Below the pieces are notes generated by a model that searched no databases, had not been told where the DNA came from, and saw only the letters and a program-made list of their open reading frames with translations. Positions 1 through 7,428 of a stretch of 64,000 nucleotides of DNA are shown here, one piece after another. The first letter of the stretch is position 1. Every line of letters begins with the position of its first letter. Source of the DNA: Scleromatobacter humisilvae (GTDB lineage: Bacteria > Pseudomonadota > Gammaproteobacteria > Burkholderiales > Burkholderiaceae_C); NCBI RefSeq assembly GCF_023231945.1, contig NZ_JAJLJH010000004.1:1-64000 (forward strand), given 5' to 3'. Made by a program: the position numbers and the translations under genes.

Positions 1-540
1 CAGGCGCAGGTCGGTCGTGACGATGGCGGGCAGCGTCAGCTTGAGCGTCTCGGAGCCGCCGTCGACTTCGCGCGACACGGTCACCGAGTCGGCGGTCAGT
101 TCGACCTTCGAGGCGAACGTGGCCTGCGGCAGGTCGGCGAGTGCGGCCAGCATCTGGCCCGTCTGGTTGCAGTCGTCGTCGATGGCCTGCTTGCCCAGGA
201 TCACCAGGCCCGGCTGCTCCTTGTCGACCAGCGCCTTGAGCAGCTTGGCCACGGCCAGCGGCTGCAGTTCGGCGTCGGTCTCGACCAGGATGGCGCGGTC
301 TGCGCCGATGGCCATCGCGGTGCGCAGCGTCTCCTGGCACTGCGTGACGCCGCACGAGACGGCGATGATCTCGCTGACGACGCCCTTTTCCTTCAGGCGC
401 ACGGCCTCTTCGACGGCGATCTCGTCGAACGGGTTCATGCTCATCTTGACGTTGGCGATGTCGACGCCGGTGCCGTCCGACTTCACGCGAACCTTCACGT
501 TGTAGTCGACGACGCGTTTCACGGGCACCAGAACCTTCAT
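1..540 (-). CDS. etfB: Electron transfer flavoprotein subunit beta (C-terminus beyond window)
   Basis: The beta subunit of electron transfer flavoprotein carries electrons from acyl-CoA and other flavin dehydrogenases to ETF:ubiquinone oxidoreductase, and works as a heterodimer with EtfA. The 180 visible residues begin [20 protein letters not shown] and continue with the [18 protein letters not shown] and [15 protein letters not shown] segments typical of EtfB (family about 249 aa), so roughly the last 70 residues lie outside the window. The ATG at 540 follows a good GAGGAG ribosome site. etfA would be expected next, further left. A 16-bp near-palindrome sits about 22 bp upstream of the start (separate entry). 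Confidence 0.95.
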   Translation of the reverse strand, partial: MKVLVPVKRVVDYNVKVRVKSDGTGVDIANVKMSMNPFDEIAVEEAVRLKEKGVVSEIIAVSCGVTQCQETLRTAMAIGADRAILVETDAELQPLAVAKLLKALVDKEQPGLVILGKQAIDDDCNQTGQMLAALADLPQATFASKVELTADSVTVSREVDGGSETLKLTLPAIVTTDLRL

Positions 541-561
541 GACGCAGAACTCCTCAGGCAA

Positions 562-577
562 TTGACGTTAACGTAAA
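562..577. promoter_or_regulatory. Near-perfect palindrome upstream of etfB, possible LiuR-type operator
   Basis: TTGACGTTAACGTAAA contains the perfect palindrome ACGTTAACGT flanked by TT and AA, with one asymmetric pair. It lies between the etfB start and the divergent murI. From memory, it resembles the site of the MerR-family regulator LiuR, which controls branched-chain amino acid and fatty acid breakdown and often etf genes. No such regulator is in the window, so the assignment is an inference. Confidence 0.45.
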
Positions 578-705
578 CGGAATACGGGTTGATTCTAGGG
601 TGAGTCGACCCCGGGGTCCGCGTCCGATTCGGATTATCCAAGAATAAAACGAACGATCGTGCTATTTTAGATCAAGCACTCCAGGATTCCAATAGACTTG
701 CGGCA

Positions 706-1554
706 ATGTCGCGCCAAGCCCACCCTGTTTCCATCTCCGCTTCTGCCTCGCCGCGACCCGTGCGCATCGGCATCTTCGACTCCGGCGTCGGCGGCCTGTC
801 GGTCATGCAGGCGATCCGTACCCGCCTGCCGCACGCCGAGCTGCTGTACGCCGCGGACACAGCCTACGCCCCTTACGGCGACCGCAGCGAGGAATTCCTC
901 TGCGACCGCTCCGAGCGCATCGCGCGCTTCCTGCGCGAGCAGGGCGCGCAGATGATCGTCGTCGCCTGCAACACCGCCACCGCCGCGGCCGTCGCGCGGC
1001 TGCGCGCCACCTGGACGACGCTGCCGGTCGTCGGCGTCGAGCCCGGCGTGAAGCCCGCGGTGGCCGTGAGCGCCGCGCACCGCGTCGGCGTGCTCGCGAC
1101 CACGCGCACGCTCGCGAGCGAGAAGTTCCGCCGCCTCGCCGAGGCCCACGCCGACGGCGCGACGCTCGTGCTGCAACCCTGCCCCGGCCTGGCCGACGCC
1201 ATCGAGGCCGCCGATGCCCAGGGCAGCGGCCTGGACGTGCTCGTCGATCGCTACTGCGCCCCGCTGCGCGACGCCGGCGTCGACGTGGCCGTGCTCGGCT
1301 GCACCCACTATGTCTTCGCCCGCGAGCTGTTCGAGCGCGCGCTGCCGGGCGTGCGGCTGATCGACACCGCCGACGCCGTCGCCCGCCAGACTGCCCGCTT
1401 CGCCGACGAGCTCGTCGAACGTGGCGAGGCCGATGCGAGCACCTCGAACGAGCCCGCGCTGCGCGCGTGGAGCAGCGGCTCGCCCCAGGTGCTCGCGAAC
1501 TTCGCGCGACGCTGGCTGGATCTGCGCGTGGACGTGCAGGACATGCACTGCTGA
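706..1554 (+). CDS. murI: Glutamate racemase
   Basis: Interconverts L- and D-glutamate, supplying D-Glu for peptidoglycan in the cytoplasm. The 282-residue product has the N-terminal IGIFDSGVGGLSV motif (Asp25/Ser26) and both catalytic cysteines in their standard contexts: VACNTATA (Cys88) and LGCTHY (Cys199, followed by His201). Length fits the family (about 265-285 aa). An N-terminal stretch of about 18 residues before the conserved core is low-complexity Ser/Ala, so the true start could be slightly downstream, but no later ATG precedes the core. It is divergent from etfB and is followed after a short gap by an HNH-type gene on the same strand. Confidence 0.95.
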   Translation: MSRQAHPVSISASASPRPVRIGIFDSGVGGLSVMQAIRTRLPHAELLYAADTAYAPYGDRSEEFLCDRSERIARFLREQGAQMIVVACNTATAAAVARLRATWTTLPVVGVEPGVKPAVAVSAAHRVGVLATTRTLASEKFRRLAEAHADGATLVLQPCPGLADAIEAADAQGSGLDVLVDRYCAPLRDAGVDVAVLGCTHYVFARELFERALPGVRLIDTADAVARQTARFADELVERGEADASTSNEPALRAWSSGSPQVLANFARRWLDLRVDVQDMHC

Positions 1555-1589
1555 CCGTGGCGGCGTCGAGTACGCGGCCGTCGACGACG

Positions 1590-2351
1590 ATGCGCCCGCT
1601 TCGCGGCGCGCCGCTGGCGTGCTGCATGTATTGCCTGGTCACCGGCGTGCCGCGCACCGAGGAGCACCTGATCCCGCGCGCGCTGGGCGGACGCGCCACG
1701 CTGCGCGACGCCGTCTGCGAACCGTGTCGGCGCATCACGGGCCGCCTGGAGCAGGCGACGCTGGATCGCGAGTTCGTCGTGCCGAAGACCTTGCTCGCGC
1801 TGAAGCGGCGGCGCGCCCGCGGCAAGGGCCCCAGCCGCCTGCCGCCGGTGACGTTGGCGGGCGACGACACGCCCTCCACGCTCACCGCGGACGCTTTCCC
1901 ACGCATCTTCTCGTTAGCGGCGTTCGAGCCGGCCGGATTGCTCGCCGGCATCGATCGCGCGAACACGCCGCCTCGCACCGACTTCGTCGACTGCCGCCTC
2001 GACCTCGGAACGCCGACGAGCCACACCATCGCCGCGACACCCCCGCTGCCCGACCCGACCGCCTACGCCTGGGCCATCGCCAAGTGGGCCTACGCACTGG
2101 CGGTGGCCGAGCGCGGGTTGCAGGCCTGCGACACGCAGGCGCTGCGCGACCTGATGCTGGGCCGGCGCGACGATGTCTTCGCGTTCGTCGGCACGCCGTC
2201 CCCGCGCGCGGGTGCGTCACGCGAGTGGCTGCACGATTTCGCGGTTCGCGCGAACGGGCCGTGGCTGGCGGTCACGCTCGCGTTGTTCGCGTCGGCAGGC
2301 ATGACGCCATTCGAGGTCGTCATCGGACGACTGCTCGAACCCGCCGCGTGA
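1590..2351 (+). CDS. HNH-endonuclease-like zinc-binding protein
   Basis: A 253-residue protein of unknown role. Near the N-terminus are a CxxC pair (Cys12, Cys15), an EEHLIPRALGG segment (His26) and a second CEPC pair (Cys43, Cys46). This spacing is that of HNH/treble-clef nucleases, in which four cysteines bind zinc and the His lies in the active site. The remaining roughly 200 residues have no motif I recognise. The ATG at 1590 is chosen because it immediately precedes the conserved part; an in-frame GTG at 1557, 3 nt after the murI stop, would add 11 residues and suggest coupling to murI. Nuclease activity is inferred from the motif only. Confidence 0.6.
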   Translation: MRPLRGAPLACCMYCLVTGVPRTEEHLIPRALGGRATLRDAVCEPCRRITGRLEQATLDREFVVPKTLLALKRRRARGKGPSRLPPVTLAGDDTPSTLTADAFPRIFSLAAFEPAGLLAGIDRANTPPRTDFVDCRLDLGTPTSHTIAATPPLPDPTAYAWAIAKWAYALAVAERGLQACDTQALRDLMLGRRDDVFAFVGTPSPRAGASREWLHDFAVRANGPWLAVTLALFASAGMTPFEVVIGRLLEPAA

Positions 2352-2408
2352 ATCGAAGACACTGCCTTCCTCGGCCACGTCGTGCCTGCGCTTCCACCCA
2401 CGTCCACC

Positions 2409-3200
2409 ATGTCCCCCTGCAACCGAACCACGGGCCTTCGTCGCAGTGCGGCCCTCGCGGCGCTGTGCCTCCTGGCAGGCGTCGCCGCCGCGGCGCCCGC
2501 CGCATCGGCCGCCAGCGCCGAACCGGCCGGCACCGATGCGATCTTCCGCCCCGTGTTCACGACGCCGCAGGGCGCGCTGGAGGCGGGCACGGTCTTCGTC
2601 GCCAGGCTGGACCGATGCAAGGAGCCCGTCCTGCTGACCGCGAAGCACCTGTTCGGCCCGGGCGGCGGCCTGGCCGAAGCCATGGCGCCGGACGACATCC
2701 GCCACGGCGTCTCGCGTGTCGAGCTCACGGGCTTCGGACGCGGCGCCAAGCACATGCTGTTCGAGCTCGGAAGCCTCACGCCCGACGGGTCGCAGGCCTG
2801 CTGCCAGGGCCAGGCCATGCACGACGTGGGCGACGTCGCGGCGTTCACGGCTCCGGAGCGTCTCGGCTCTGTCGCCCTGCAGCTCGCGACCGCGCCCGTC
2901 GTGCCTGGACAACACGTGACGCTGCTCGCCGAAGTGCTCGCCCCCGCGAACGCCGGCCTGCGGCACGGCGCGGTCGTGCTGGGCATGCACGACGGTTTCC
3001 TGATGTACAAGTTCGACGACCCGACGCTGAACCTGCGCGCCACCAGCGGCGCGCCGGTCGTCGACGATGCGGGCAGGGTCGTGGCGATCAACCTGTCGAG
3101 CGGGCACACGCTGCGCAGCGACCCCGCCGCGATGGTCGGCGGCGGCAATCCGGTCGCCGCGTGGGGTGACGCGGTCGGCGCGCTCTGCCGTTCGCACTGA
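2409..3200 (+). CDS. Secreted trypsin-like serine peptidase domain protein
   Basis: A 263-residue protein with a Sec-type signal (basic RR, then a long Ala/Leu core ending near ASAAS), so probably periplasmic or secreted. The body looks like a compact trypsin-like peptidase: LLTAKHLF resembles the catalytic-His TAxH segment, and RATSGAPVVDDAGRVVAIN resembles the catalytic-Ser SGxPVxxxxGxVVGI segment. The Asp of the triad cannot be placed with confidence. Two adjacent cysteines (QACCQG) may form disulfides. A GTG at 2382 would add nine residues without improving the signal peptide, so the ATG at 2409 is preferred. Substrate unknown. Confidence 0.6.
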   Translation: MSPCNRTTGLRRSAALAALCLLAGVAAAAPAASAASAEPAGTDAIFRPVFTTPQGALEAGTVFVARLDRCKEPVLLTAKHLFGPGGGLAEAMAPDDIRHGVSRVELTGFGRGAKHMLFELGSLTPDGSQACCQGQAMHDVGDVAAFTAPERLGSVALQLATAPVVPGQHVTLLAEVLAPANAGLRHGAVVLGMHDGFLMYKFDDPTLNLRATSGAPVVDDAGRVVAINLSSGHTLRSDPAAMVGGGNPVAAWGDAVGALCRSH

Positions 3201-3291
3201 GCCCCCGAGAACGACGGCACGATCTCGACCCACGCCGCGCGATCGGTGATGCAAACTCACCGCATCGCATCTCGAACCCACCCTGCCCAAC

Positions 3292-4023
3292 ATGTACTTC
3301 GAGATCCCGGGTTCCAACGTGCGCGTGCTCGGCGCGATGCACATGGTTCCAGCCGGCACGCTGGCGGCGCCGCCCTGGGCGATCGAGGCCTGCGACTGGT
3401 GCGAGGCGCTCGTGCACGAGCATTCGAACGACGACGCCGCCTGGATGGTGCGCGCCGACCGGCCGCTCAGCAGCGTGCTCGCCGCCGACACCTGGCACGC
3501 GATCGAGGCCGCCGTCGCCAGCGAGCGACGGCGCGCCGTCCTCGAGGGCCTTCGCCCCTGGGCCGCGGCGATGCACCTGACCGTCTGGGCCCAGCAGCTC
3601 GAACTCGGAGCCGAGCCCACGGTCCTGCAACGCGGCCTGGCCGACGGCAAGCCGCTCGACGTGCTGGAGACCGTCGCGGATGTGCGTGCCGCCTTCGATT
3701 CGGTGCCGCTGCGCGAGGTCGAGAAGGTCATGATTGCCTGCCTGCACGACATGCCGCAGGCACAAGACCGCCTGCTGCGCCTGCACGCCGCGTGGCTGGC
3801 CGGCGATCGCGCAGCGATGCACGCCAGCGCGGCCGACTCGCCGATGGGCGCCTCCGCCGCGATGTGGGAGGCCGGCGTCCTGCGCCGCAATCGGGCGTGG
3901 GGGCTGAAGCTGCAGCCGTTGCTGAAGACGGACAAGCGCACGCTGGTCGTGGTGGGCCCGCTGCACCTGTGCGGGCCCGGCAGCCTGGAGGCGTGCCTGG
4001 GCGTGAGCTTCCGGCGCGTCTGA
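3292..4023 (+). CDS. TraB/GumN family protein
   Basis: A 243-residue protein with the two signature histidine segments of the TraB/GumN superfamily: an N-terminal GAMHMVP (GxxH) and a C-terminal VVVGPLHLCGPGSLEA (GxxHLxGxxG). An intervening DVLETVADV segment matches the conserved LET motif. Family members are proposed metal-dependent hydrolases or peptidases, some tied to plasmid pheromone shutdown or polysaccharide loci, but bacterial functions are poorly defined. Unlike many relatives it has no signal peptide, so it is probably cytoplasmic. It is the last gene of a rightward row and converges on the PEP-CTERM gene. Confidence 0.65.
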   Translation: MYFEIPGSNVRVLGAMHMVPAGTLAAPPWAIEACDWCEALVHEHSNDDAAWMVRADRPLSSVLAADTWHAIEAAVASERRRAVLEGLRPWAAAMHLTVWAQQLELGAEPTVLQRGLADGKPLDVLETVADVRAAFDSVPLREVEKVMIACLHDMPQAQDRLLRLHAAWLAGDRAAMHASAADSPMGASAAMWEAGVLRRNRAWGLKLQPLLKTDKRTLVVVGPLHLCGPGSLEACLGVSFRRV

Positions 4024-4059
4024 GCCTTGGCAAGCCCGCGTCGGGAGCAGCGAGCAGGA

Positions 4060-4950
4060 TCAGCGCGACTGTCGCCGACGCAAGCCAACGCCCACGGCAA
4101 GCAGCCCCGCCATCAGGAGCGCGTAGCCACTCGGCTCCGGTACCGGCGAGGTGGTGATCGGGCCCGTTCCGCCGGCATCGGAGGCGTGGAGGTTCGTCAG
4201 ATAGACCGCGCTGTCCAGTTCCTGGTCGTTGACATCGCCAACTTCAAAGTACAACGTGTGATCGCCGGCTGCCAACGTCCCCGTCGTCGTGGTCAGCACG
4301 CCGATCAGGCCCTGGGGGCTCGTGAAAGCCGTGCTCGTGTCCGCAGTCGTCAGCGAGGATGCAAAGCTGCTTCCAACCTGCACGGGATGGCCGGTGGCGT
4401 CGAAGACGATCTGATTGCTCGCCGACGTGCCGTCGAGAAAGGTCATGAACGCGTCGGTGAAGTCGTCCACGAAGTCGGGATACTCCATCGAGCCGAACAC
4501 GAAGGAGAAAGCAACGGCGCTCGCGGTGGGAAGTGTGAAGTCGACTCTGAGAGCCGCGACATCGAAGCCCGCCGTGAAATTCGTGACGTTCGCAGCACCG
4601 TAGGCGTTGTATTCGCTGGTGCCGCCAGAACCTTCTTCCGTGCTGAGGACGTCGCCGGGGATGGGATGTTCCGTGTCCTTGACATTGCCCGACGACAGCA
4701 CGACGCCGTTGCCAAGCGTGATCACGGACCCATTGAAGCCGGAGTAGGTGCCGAACTGGGCGGCAGCACCATTGGTCACGGTCGAGGAGTTGATCGTCAA
4801 GCCGGAGCCTTGCAGCGCGCCTCCGAGCACCGTCGACGACGTGGATTGCGTGACGCTGATGCCGGCTTGCGCCGACTGACTCACGAGGCTTGCGAACAGA
4901 AAGGCGGCCGAGGCCAAAGCCAACGGTGCAGGATTGTGGAATGGGCGCAT
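4060..4950 (-). CDS. PEP-CTERM exported protein with choice-of-anchor L-like domain
   Basis: A 296-residue exported protein with a signal peptide (core ALASAAFLFASL, cleavage near SQAQA/GIS) and a C-terminal PEP-CTERM sorting signal: VPEPSGYALLMAGLLAVGVG followed by RRRQSR, i.e. a PEP motif, one hydrophobic helix and a basic tail. The middle, with SGFNGSVITLGNGVVLSSGNV, FVFGSMEYPDFVDDFTDAF and a VGDVNDQELDSAVYL stretch, resembles the choice-of-anchor L domain that accompanies several surface-anchor signals. Exosortase (EpsH/XrtA-type) would process it; none is in the window. Such proteins are linked to exopolysaccharide and floc formation. A very strong AGGAGGT site precedes the ATG. Confidence 0.85.
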   Translation of the reverse strand: MRPFHNPAPLALASAAFLFASLVSQSAQAGISVTQSTSSTVLGGALQGSGLTINSSTVTNGAAAQFGTYSGFNGSVITLGNGVVLSSGNVKDTEHPIPGDVLSTEEGSGGTSEYNAYGAANVTNFTAGFDVAALRVDFTLPTASAVAFSFVFGSMEYPDFVDDFTDAFMTFLDGTSASNQIVFDATGHPVQVGSSFASSLTTADTSTAFTSPQGLIGVLTTTTGTLAAGDHTLYFEVGDVNDQELDSAVYLTNLHASDAGGTGPITTSPVPEPSGYALLMAGLLAVGVGLRRRQSR

Positions 4951-5262
4951 GGGTTACCTCCTGGAGAGTTCTGAACACGCATCACGACGTGCCAAGGCGA
5001 CGAAGTGCTGCAACGCAGCAGGTGTCTGGAAGCAGCACGGTATCCACAGCGTCCTGACGCGGAAACCCCTAGTCCGCGTCCCAAGTTCGTGGGCGGCCAG
5101 CGCGGCTCGGGGTGGGATCGCTGTGACGGCGGCGATCGTGGCGGCGACCAGGTCCAACGCAGTCGTGTCGGTCTTCGACGGGTTGCAGTGGGCGCGGGCG
5201 GCCGCTCTTCCTCGTAGAAAGCCGGGCTCGTGTTCTTGCGCGAGCTCACGCGACATCGACCA
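4951..5262. other. Intergenic region upstream of the PEP-CTERM gene
   Basis: No convincing gene in about 310 bases. It holds the AGGAGGT ribosome site of the PEP-CTERM gene at its left edge and presumably that gene's promoter. A TGGCAC box (minus strand, 4989-4994) resembles the -24 element of a sigma-54 promoter, but the matching GC is one base too far away, so it is not called. Confidence 0.5.
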
Positions 5263-5350
5263 TGGTGCCCCGGGGCGGACTCGAACCGCCATGCCCGTGA
5301 AGGCGCGGGATTTTAAGTCCCGAGTGTCTGACCAATTTCACCACCGGGGC
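5263..5350 (-). tRNA. tRNA-Leu (anticodon UAA)
   Basis: Reads on the minus strand as an 88-nt class II tRNA with a long variable arm. The acceptor arms GCCCCGG and CCGGGGC pair fully, followed by discriminator A and an encoded CCA. The anticodon loop sequence CTTAAAA gives anticodon UAA (codon UUA). The T arm contains GGTTCGAGTCC-type sequence. It stands alone, with no terminator recognised downstream. Confidence 0.96.
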
Positions 5351-5433
5351 GCCCGCGCATTGTGGCAGCAGCAAGACGCCAGCCTGGTCCGCCGATTGCC
5401 CCGGCGACTCGACGTCTGGCCAGGGAGCGAGCG

Positions 5434-5700
5434 ATGGATTGGCATTGCATCAACTTCACGCGCGGCAGCCCGCAGGAAACGCAGGCCGCGGATCTCGTGC
5501 TGGCGCTCGAGGACGCCTACGACAGCGCGGGCGAGCCCGCGGCGGCCGAGGTGTTCCTGTCCCGAGGCGCCGTCGGCGACTACGCGTTCTACCTGTCGCC
5601 CGAGGCGGCCAGCATGGCGCCAGGCGTGCTGCAACGTTTTCATGCGGTGATGTGCGACCCGCCGGCCGACCTGCATCGCTGCACGCCGATGCGGCTCTGA
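5434..5700 (+). CDS. Small protein of unknown function (88 aa)
   Basis: An 88-residue soluble protein starting MDWHCINFTRGSPQE. I do not recognise a family. The composition is ordinary (acidic helix LVLALEDAYDSAGEPAAAEVFL, then a segment around DYAFYLSPEAASMAPGVLQRF), and three cysteines/histidines near the C-terminus (VMCDPP, LHRCTP) could be incidental. A GGGAGCGAG ribosome site lies just upstream of the chosen ATG; the open frame extends further left, but that part is tRNA-flanking sequence. It lies 32 nt before a GNAT gene on the same strand, and the two may be cotranscribed. Confidence 0.6.
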   Translation: MDWHCINFTRGSPQETQAADLVLALEDAYDSAGEPAAAEVFLSRGAVGDYAFYLSPEAASMAPGVLQRFHAVMCDPPADLHRCTPMRL

Positions 5701-5732
5701 GCGCCCGCGCGTGGCCGCGATAATCGCGCGCC

Positions 5733-6398
5733 ATGCACACCCCGCCACCCGACGAATTCTTCCTGGCCTGGATCCGCGGCTGGGCCCTCACGCGCGAAGT
5801 CGCCCCGCCCGTTGCCCACGCCGACGGCTTCCACATCGCCGTGGGCCTGCCCAAGCAGGCTGCGCGCTACGTGTTCCCGTCCCCGTCGCCGGCGATCGCC
5901 GACCTGGGCGGGTCGATCACGCAGCCCTGGGTCTACATCAAGGCCTGCGCGAGCTCCGAGCAGCTGCGCGCATTGCTGCCCGATCGCTGGCGGATCGACG
6001 ACCTGCACTACCTGATGAACTGCGACGCGACCCCGTTTCCGCACGGCGGCGAGCTGCCGGCGGGGTACCGAATGGAAGTCGAGGACGCGATGGCCGGGGC
6101 GGGTCGCGGCCACGTGCGCGTCGTCGCGCCGGACGGCACGCTCGCCGCGGCGGGCCACGTGGCGCTCGGCGAGCGGCTGGCGACCTACGACCGCATCGTC
6201 ACCGAGCCGGCGCACCAGCGGCGCGGCCTCGGGCGTGCGGTCATGTGCAGGCTGCAGGCGCTCGCGCGCGCGCACGGCCGCAGCGAAGGCGTGCTGGTGG
6301 CCACCGAGCAGGGCCGCGCCCTCTACGAAGCGCTCGGCTGGCGCCTGCACTCGCCGTGGGCGGGCGCGGTGATCCCGGGCCCCGACACGGACGCCTGA
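5733..6398 (+). CDS. GNAT family N-acetyltransferase
   Basis: A 221-residue protein whose C-terminal half carries the GNAT acetyl-CoA-binding motif A: DRIVTEPAHQRRGLGRAVMCRL (R/QxxGxG/A), followed by the motif-B-like ALYEALGWRLH. The N-terminal 90 residues are less conserved. Cytoplasmic; it would transfer acetyl from acetyl-CoA to an amine of unknown identity. Its TGA abuts the stop of the convergent AEC transporter gene with no spacer, so the two transcripts must overlap. Confidence 0.8.
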   Translation: MHTPPPDEFFLAWIRGWALTREVAPPVAHADGFHIAVGLPKQAARYVFPSPSPAIADLGGSITQPWVYIKACASSEQLRALLPDRWRIDDLHYLMNCDATPFPHGGELPAGYRMEVEDAMAGAGRGHVRVVAPDGTLAAAGHVALGERLATYDRIVTEPAHQRRGLGRAVMCRLQALARAHGRSEGVLVATEQGRALYEALGWRLHSPWAGAVIPGPDTDA

Positions 6399-7328
6399 TC
6401 AGCGCAGCAGCGCGATGCAGAACGGCACGGTCACCAGCGACAGGATCGTCGTGACGAACATGACGCGCGACGCCCGCGCCACGTCGCGGCCGTAGAACTC
6501 GGCCAGCATGAACGGGCCGGTGCCGGTGGGCAGCGCGTTCAGCAGCACCGCGGTCGTCGCCCACACCGGTGACAGCGCGAACACTTCGATGGCCAGCAGC
6601 GCGCAGATCGCGGGCAGCACGACGAGCTTGGCGACGACGATGGGCGTCAACGGCGCGGCGCTGCTGCCCGCCGGCGCCGGCTGCGCGAGCAGCGCGCCGA
6701 TCGACACCAGCGCGCACGGCCCGGCGGCGCCGGCCAGCAGCTCCAGGAGCCGGTGCGGCGCCTGCGGCATCGTCCAGCCGCTGGCCGACCACGCGCCGCC
6801 CAGCACCGTGGCCACGACCAGCGGATTGCGCGCCACGGCCTTCGCGGCCTTGGCCATCGACGCCAGCGGCCGCGTGTGCGAGGCGGCACCGAGCTCCAGC
6901 ATCACGATGCCCACCGCGAACAGCAGCACGGCGGTCAGCAAGGTGGCGATCGTCGCGGGGATCAGCGCGTCCTTGCCGAGCAGCAGCACGCTCAGCGGAA
7001 TGCCGATGAAGCCGGAGTTGGCGTAGGTCGCGCCGAAGCAGTCGAGGCAGCGGTCGGCGAAGGGCTGCGACTTCGGCAGCCACCAGAACACGAGCGCGAA
7101 GGTGGCGATCATCGCGCCCGCATACGCCACCACGTACTGCGGCTGCCACAGCTGCCGCCACGACGAGCCGGCGATGCCCTCGAACAGCAGCGACGGCAGC
7201 GCGAGCCAGACGACGAACGCGGTGAGCTCGCGCGCCGCACCCGCGCCGAGCAGATTGCGGCGCCGGAGGAACCAGCCCAGGACGATCAGCGCGATAAGCG
7301 GGAAGAAGCTGTCGACGATGGCGGTCAT
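6399..7328 (-). CDS. AEC (auxin efflux carrier) family transporter
   Basis: A 309-residue inner-membrane protein with about ten hydrophobic helices in the AEC pattern: an N-terminal IVDSFFPLIALIVLGWFLRR, a central GATYANSGFIGIPLSVLLLG (the conserved N/G-rich crossover segment of the family), and a C-terminal LNALPTGTGPFMLAEFYGRD repeat equivalent. AEC proteins export or exchange small organic acids such as malate or malonate; the substrate here is not predictable. Standalone gene, convergent with the GNAT gene. Confidence 0.85.
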   Translation of the reverse strand: MTAIVDSFFPLIALIVLGWFLRRRNLLGAGAARELTAFVVWLALPSLLFEGIAGSSWRQLWQPQYVVAYAGAMIATFALVFWWLPKSQPFADRCLDCFGATYANSGFIGIPLSVLLLGKDALIPATIATLLTAVLLFAVGIVMLELGAASHTRPLASMAKAAKAVARNPLVVATVLGGAWSASGWTMPQAPHRLLELLAGAAGPCALVSIGALLAQPAPAGSSAAPLTPIVVAKLVVLPAICALLAIEVFALSPVWATTAVLLNALPTGTGPFMLAEFYGRDVARASRVMFVTTILSLVTVPFCIALLR

Positions 7329-7428
7329 GGCTGGCGGGCGGGATGCAGCGCCGATTCCAACACAGGCCGCGCCACGCCGGGCGGCGCGGGCGGCCGCTCA
7401 GCTCAACGCGCGATCCACAGTGTGAACG

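Noticed and set aside
4979-4994. Sigma-54-like promoter (TGGCAC ... GC) upstream of the PEP-CTERM gene on the minus strand
   Set aside because: The GG-GC distance is one base longer than the strict 10-bp spacing and the -12 element is GATGC rather than TTGC.
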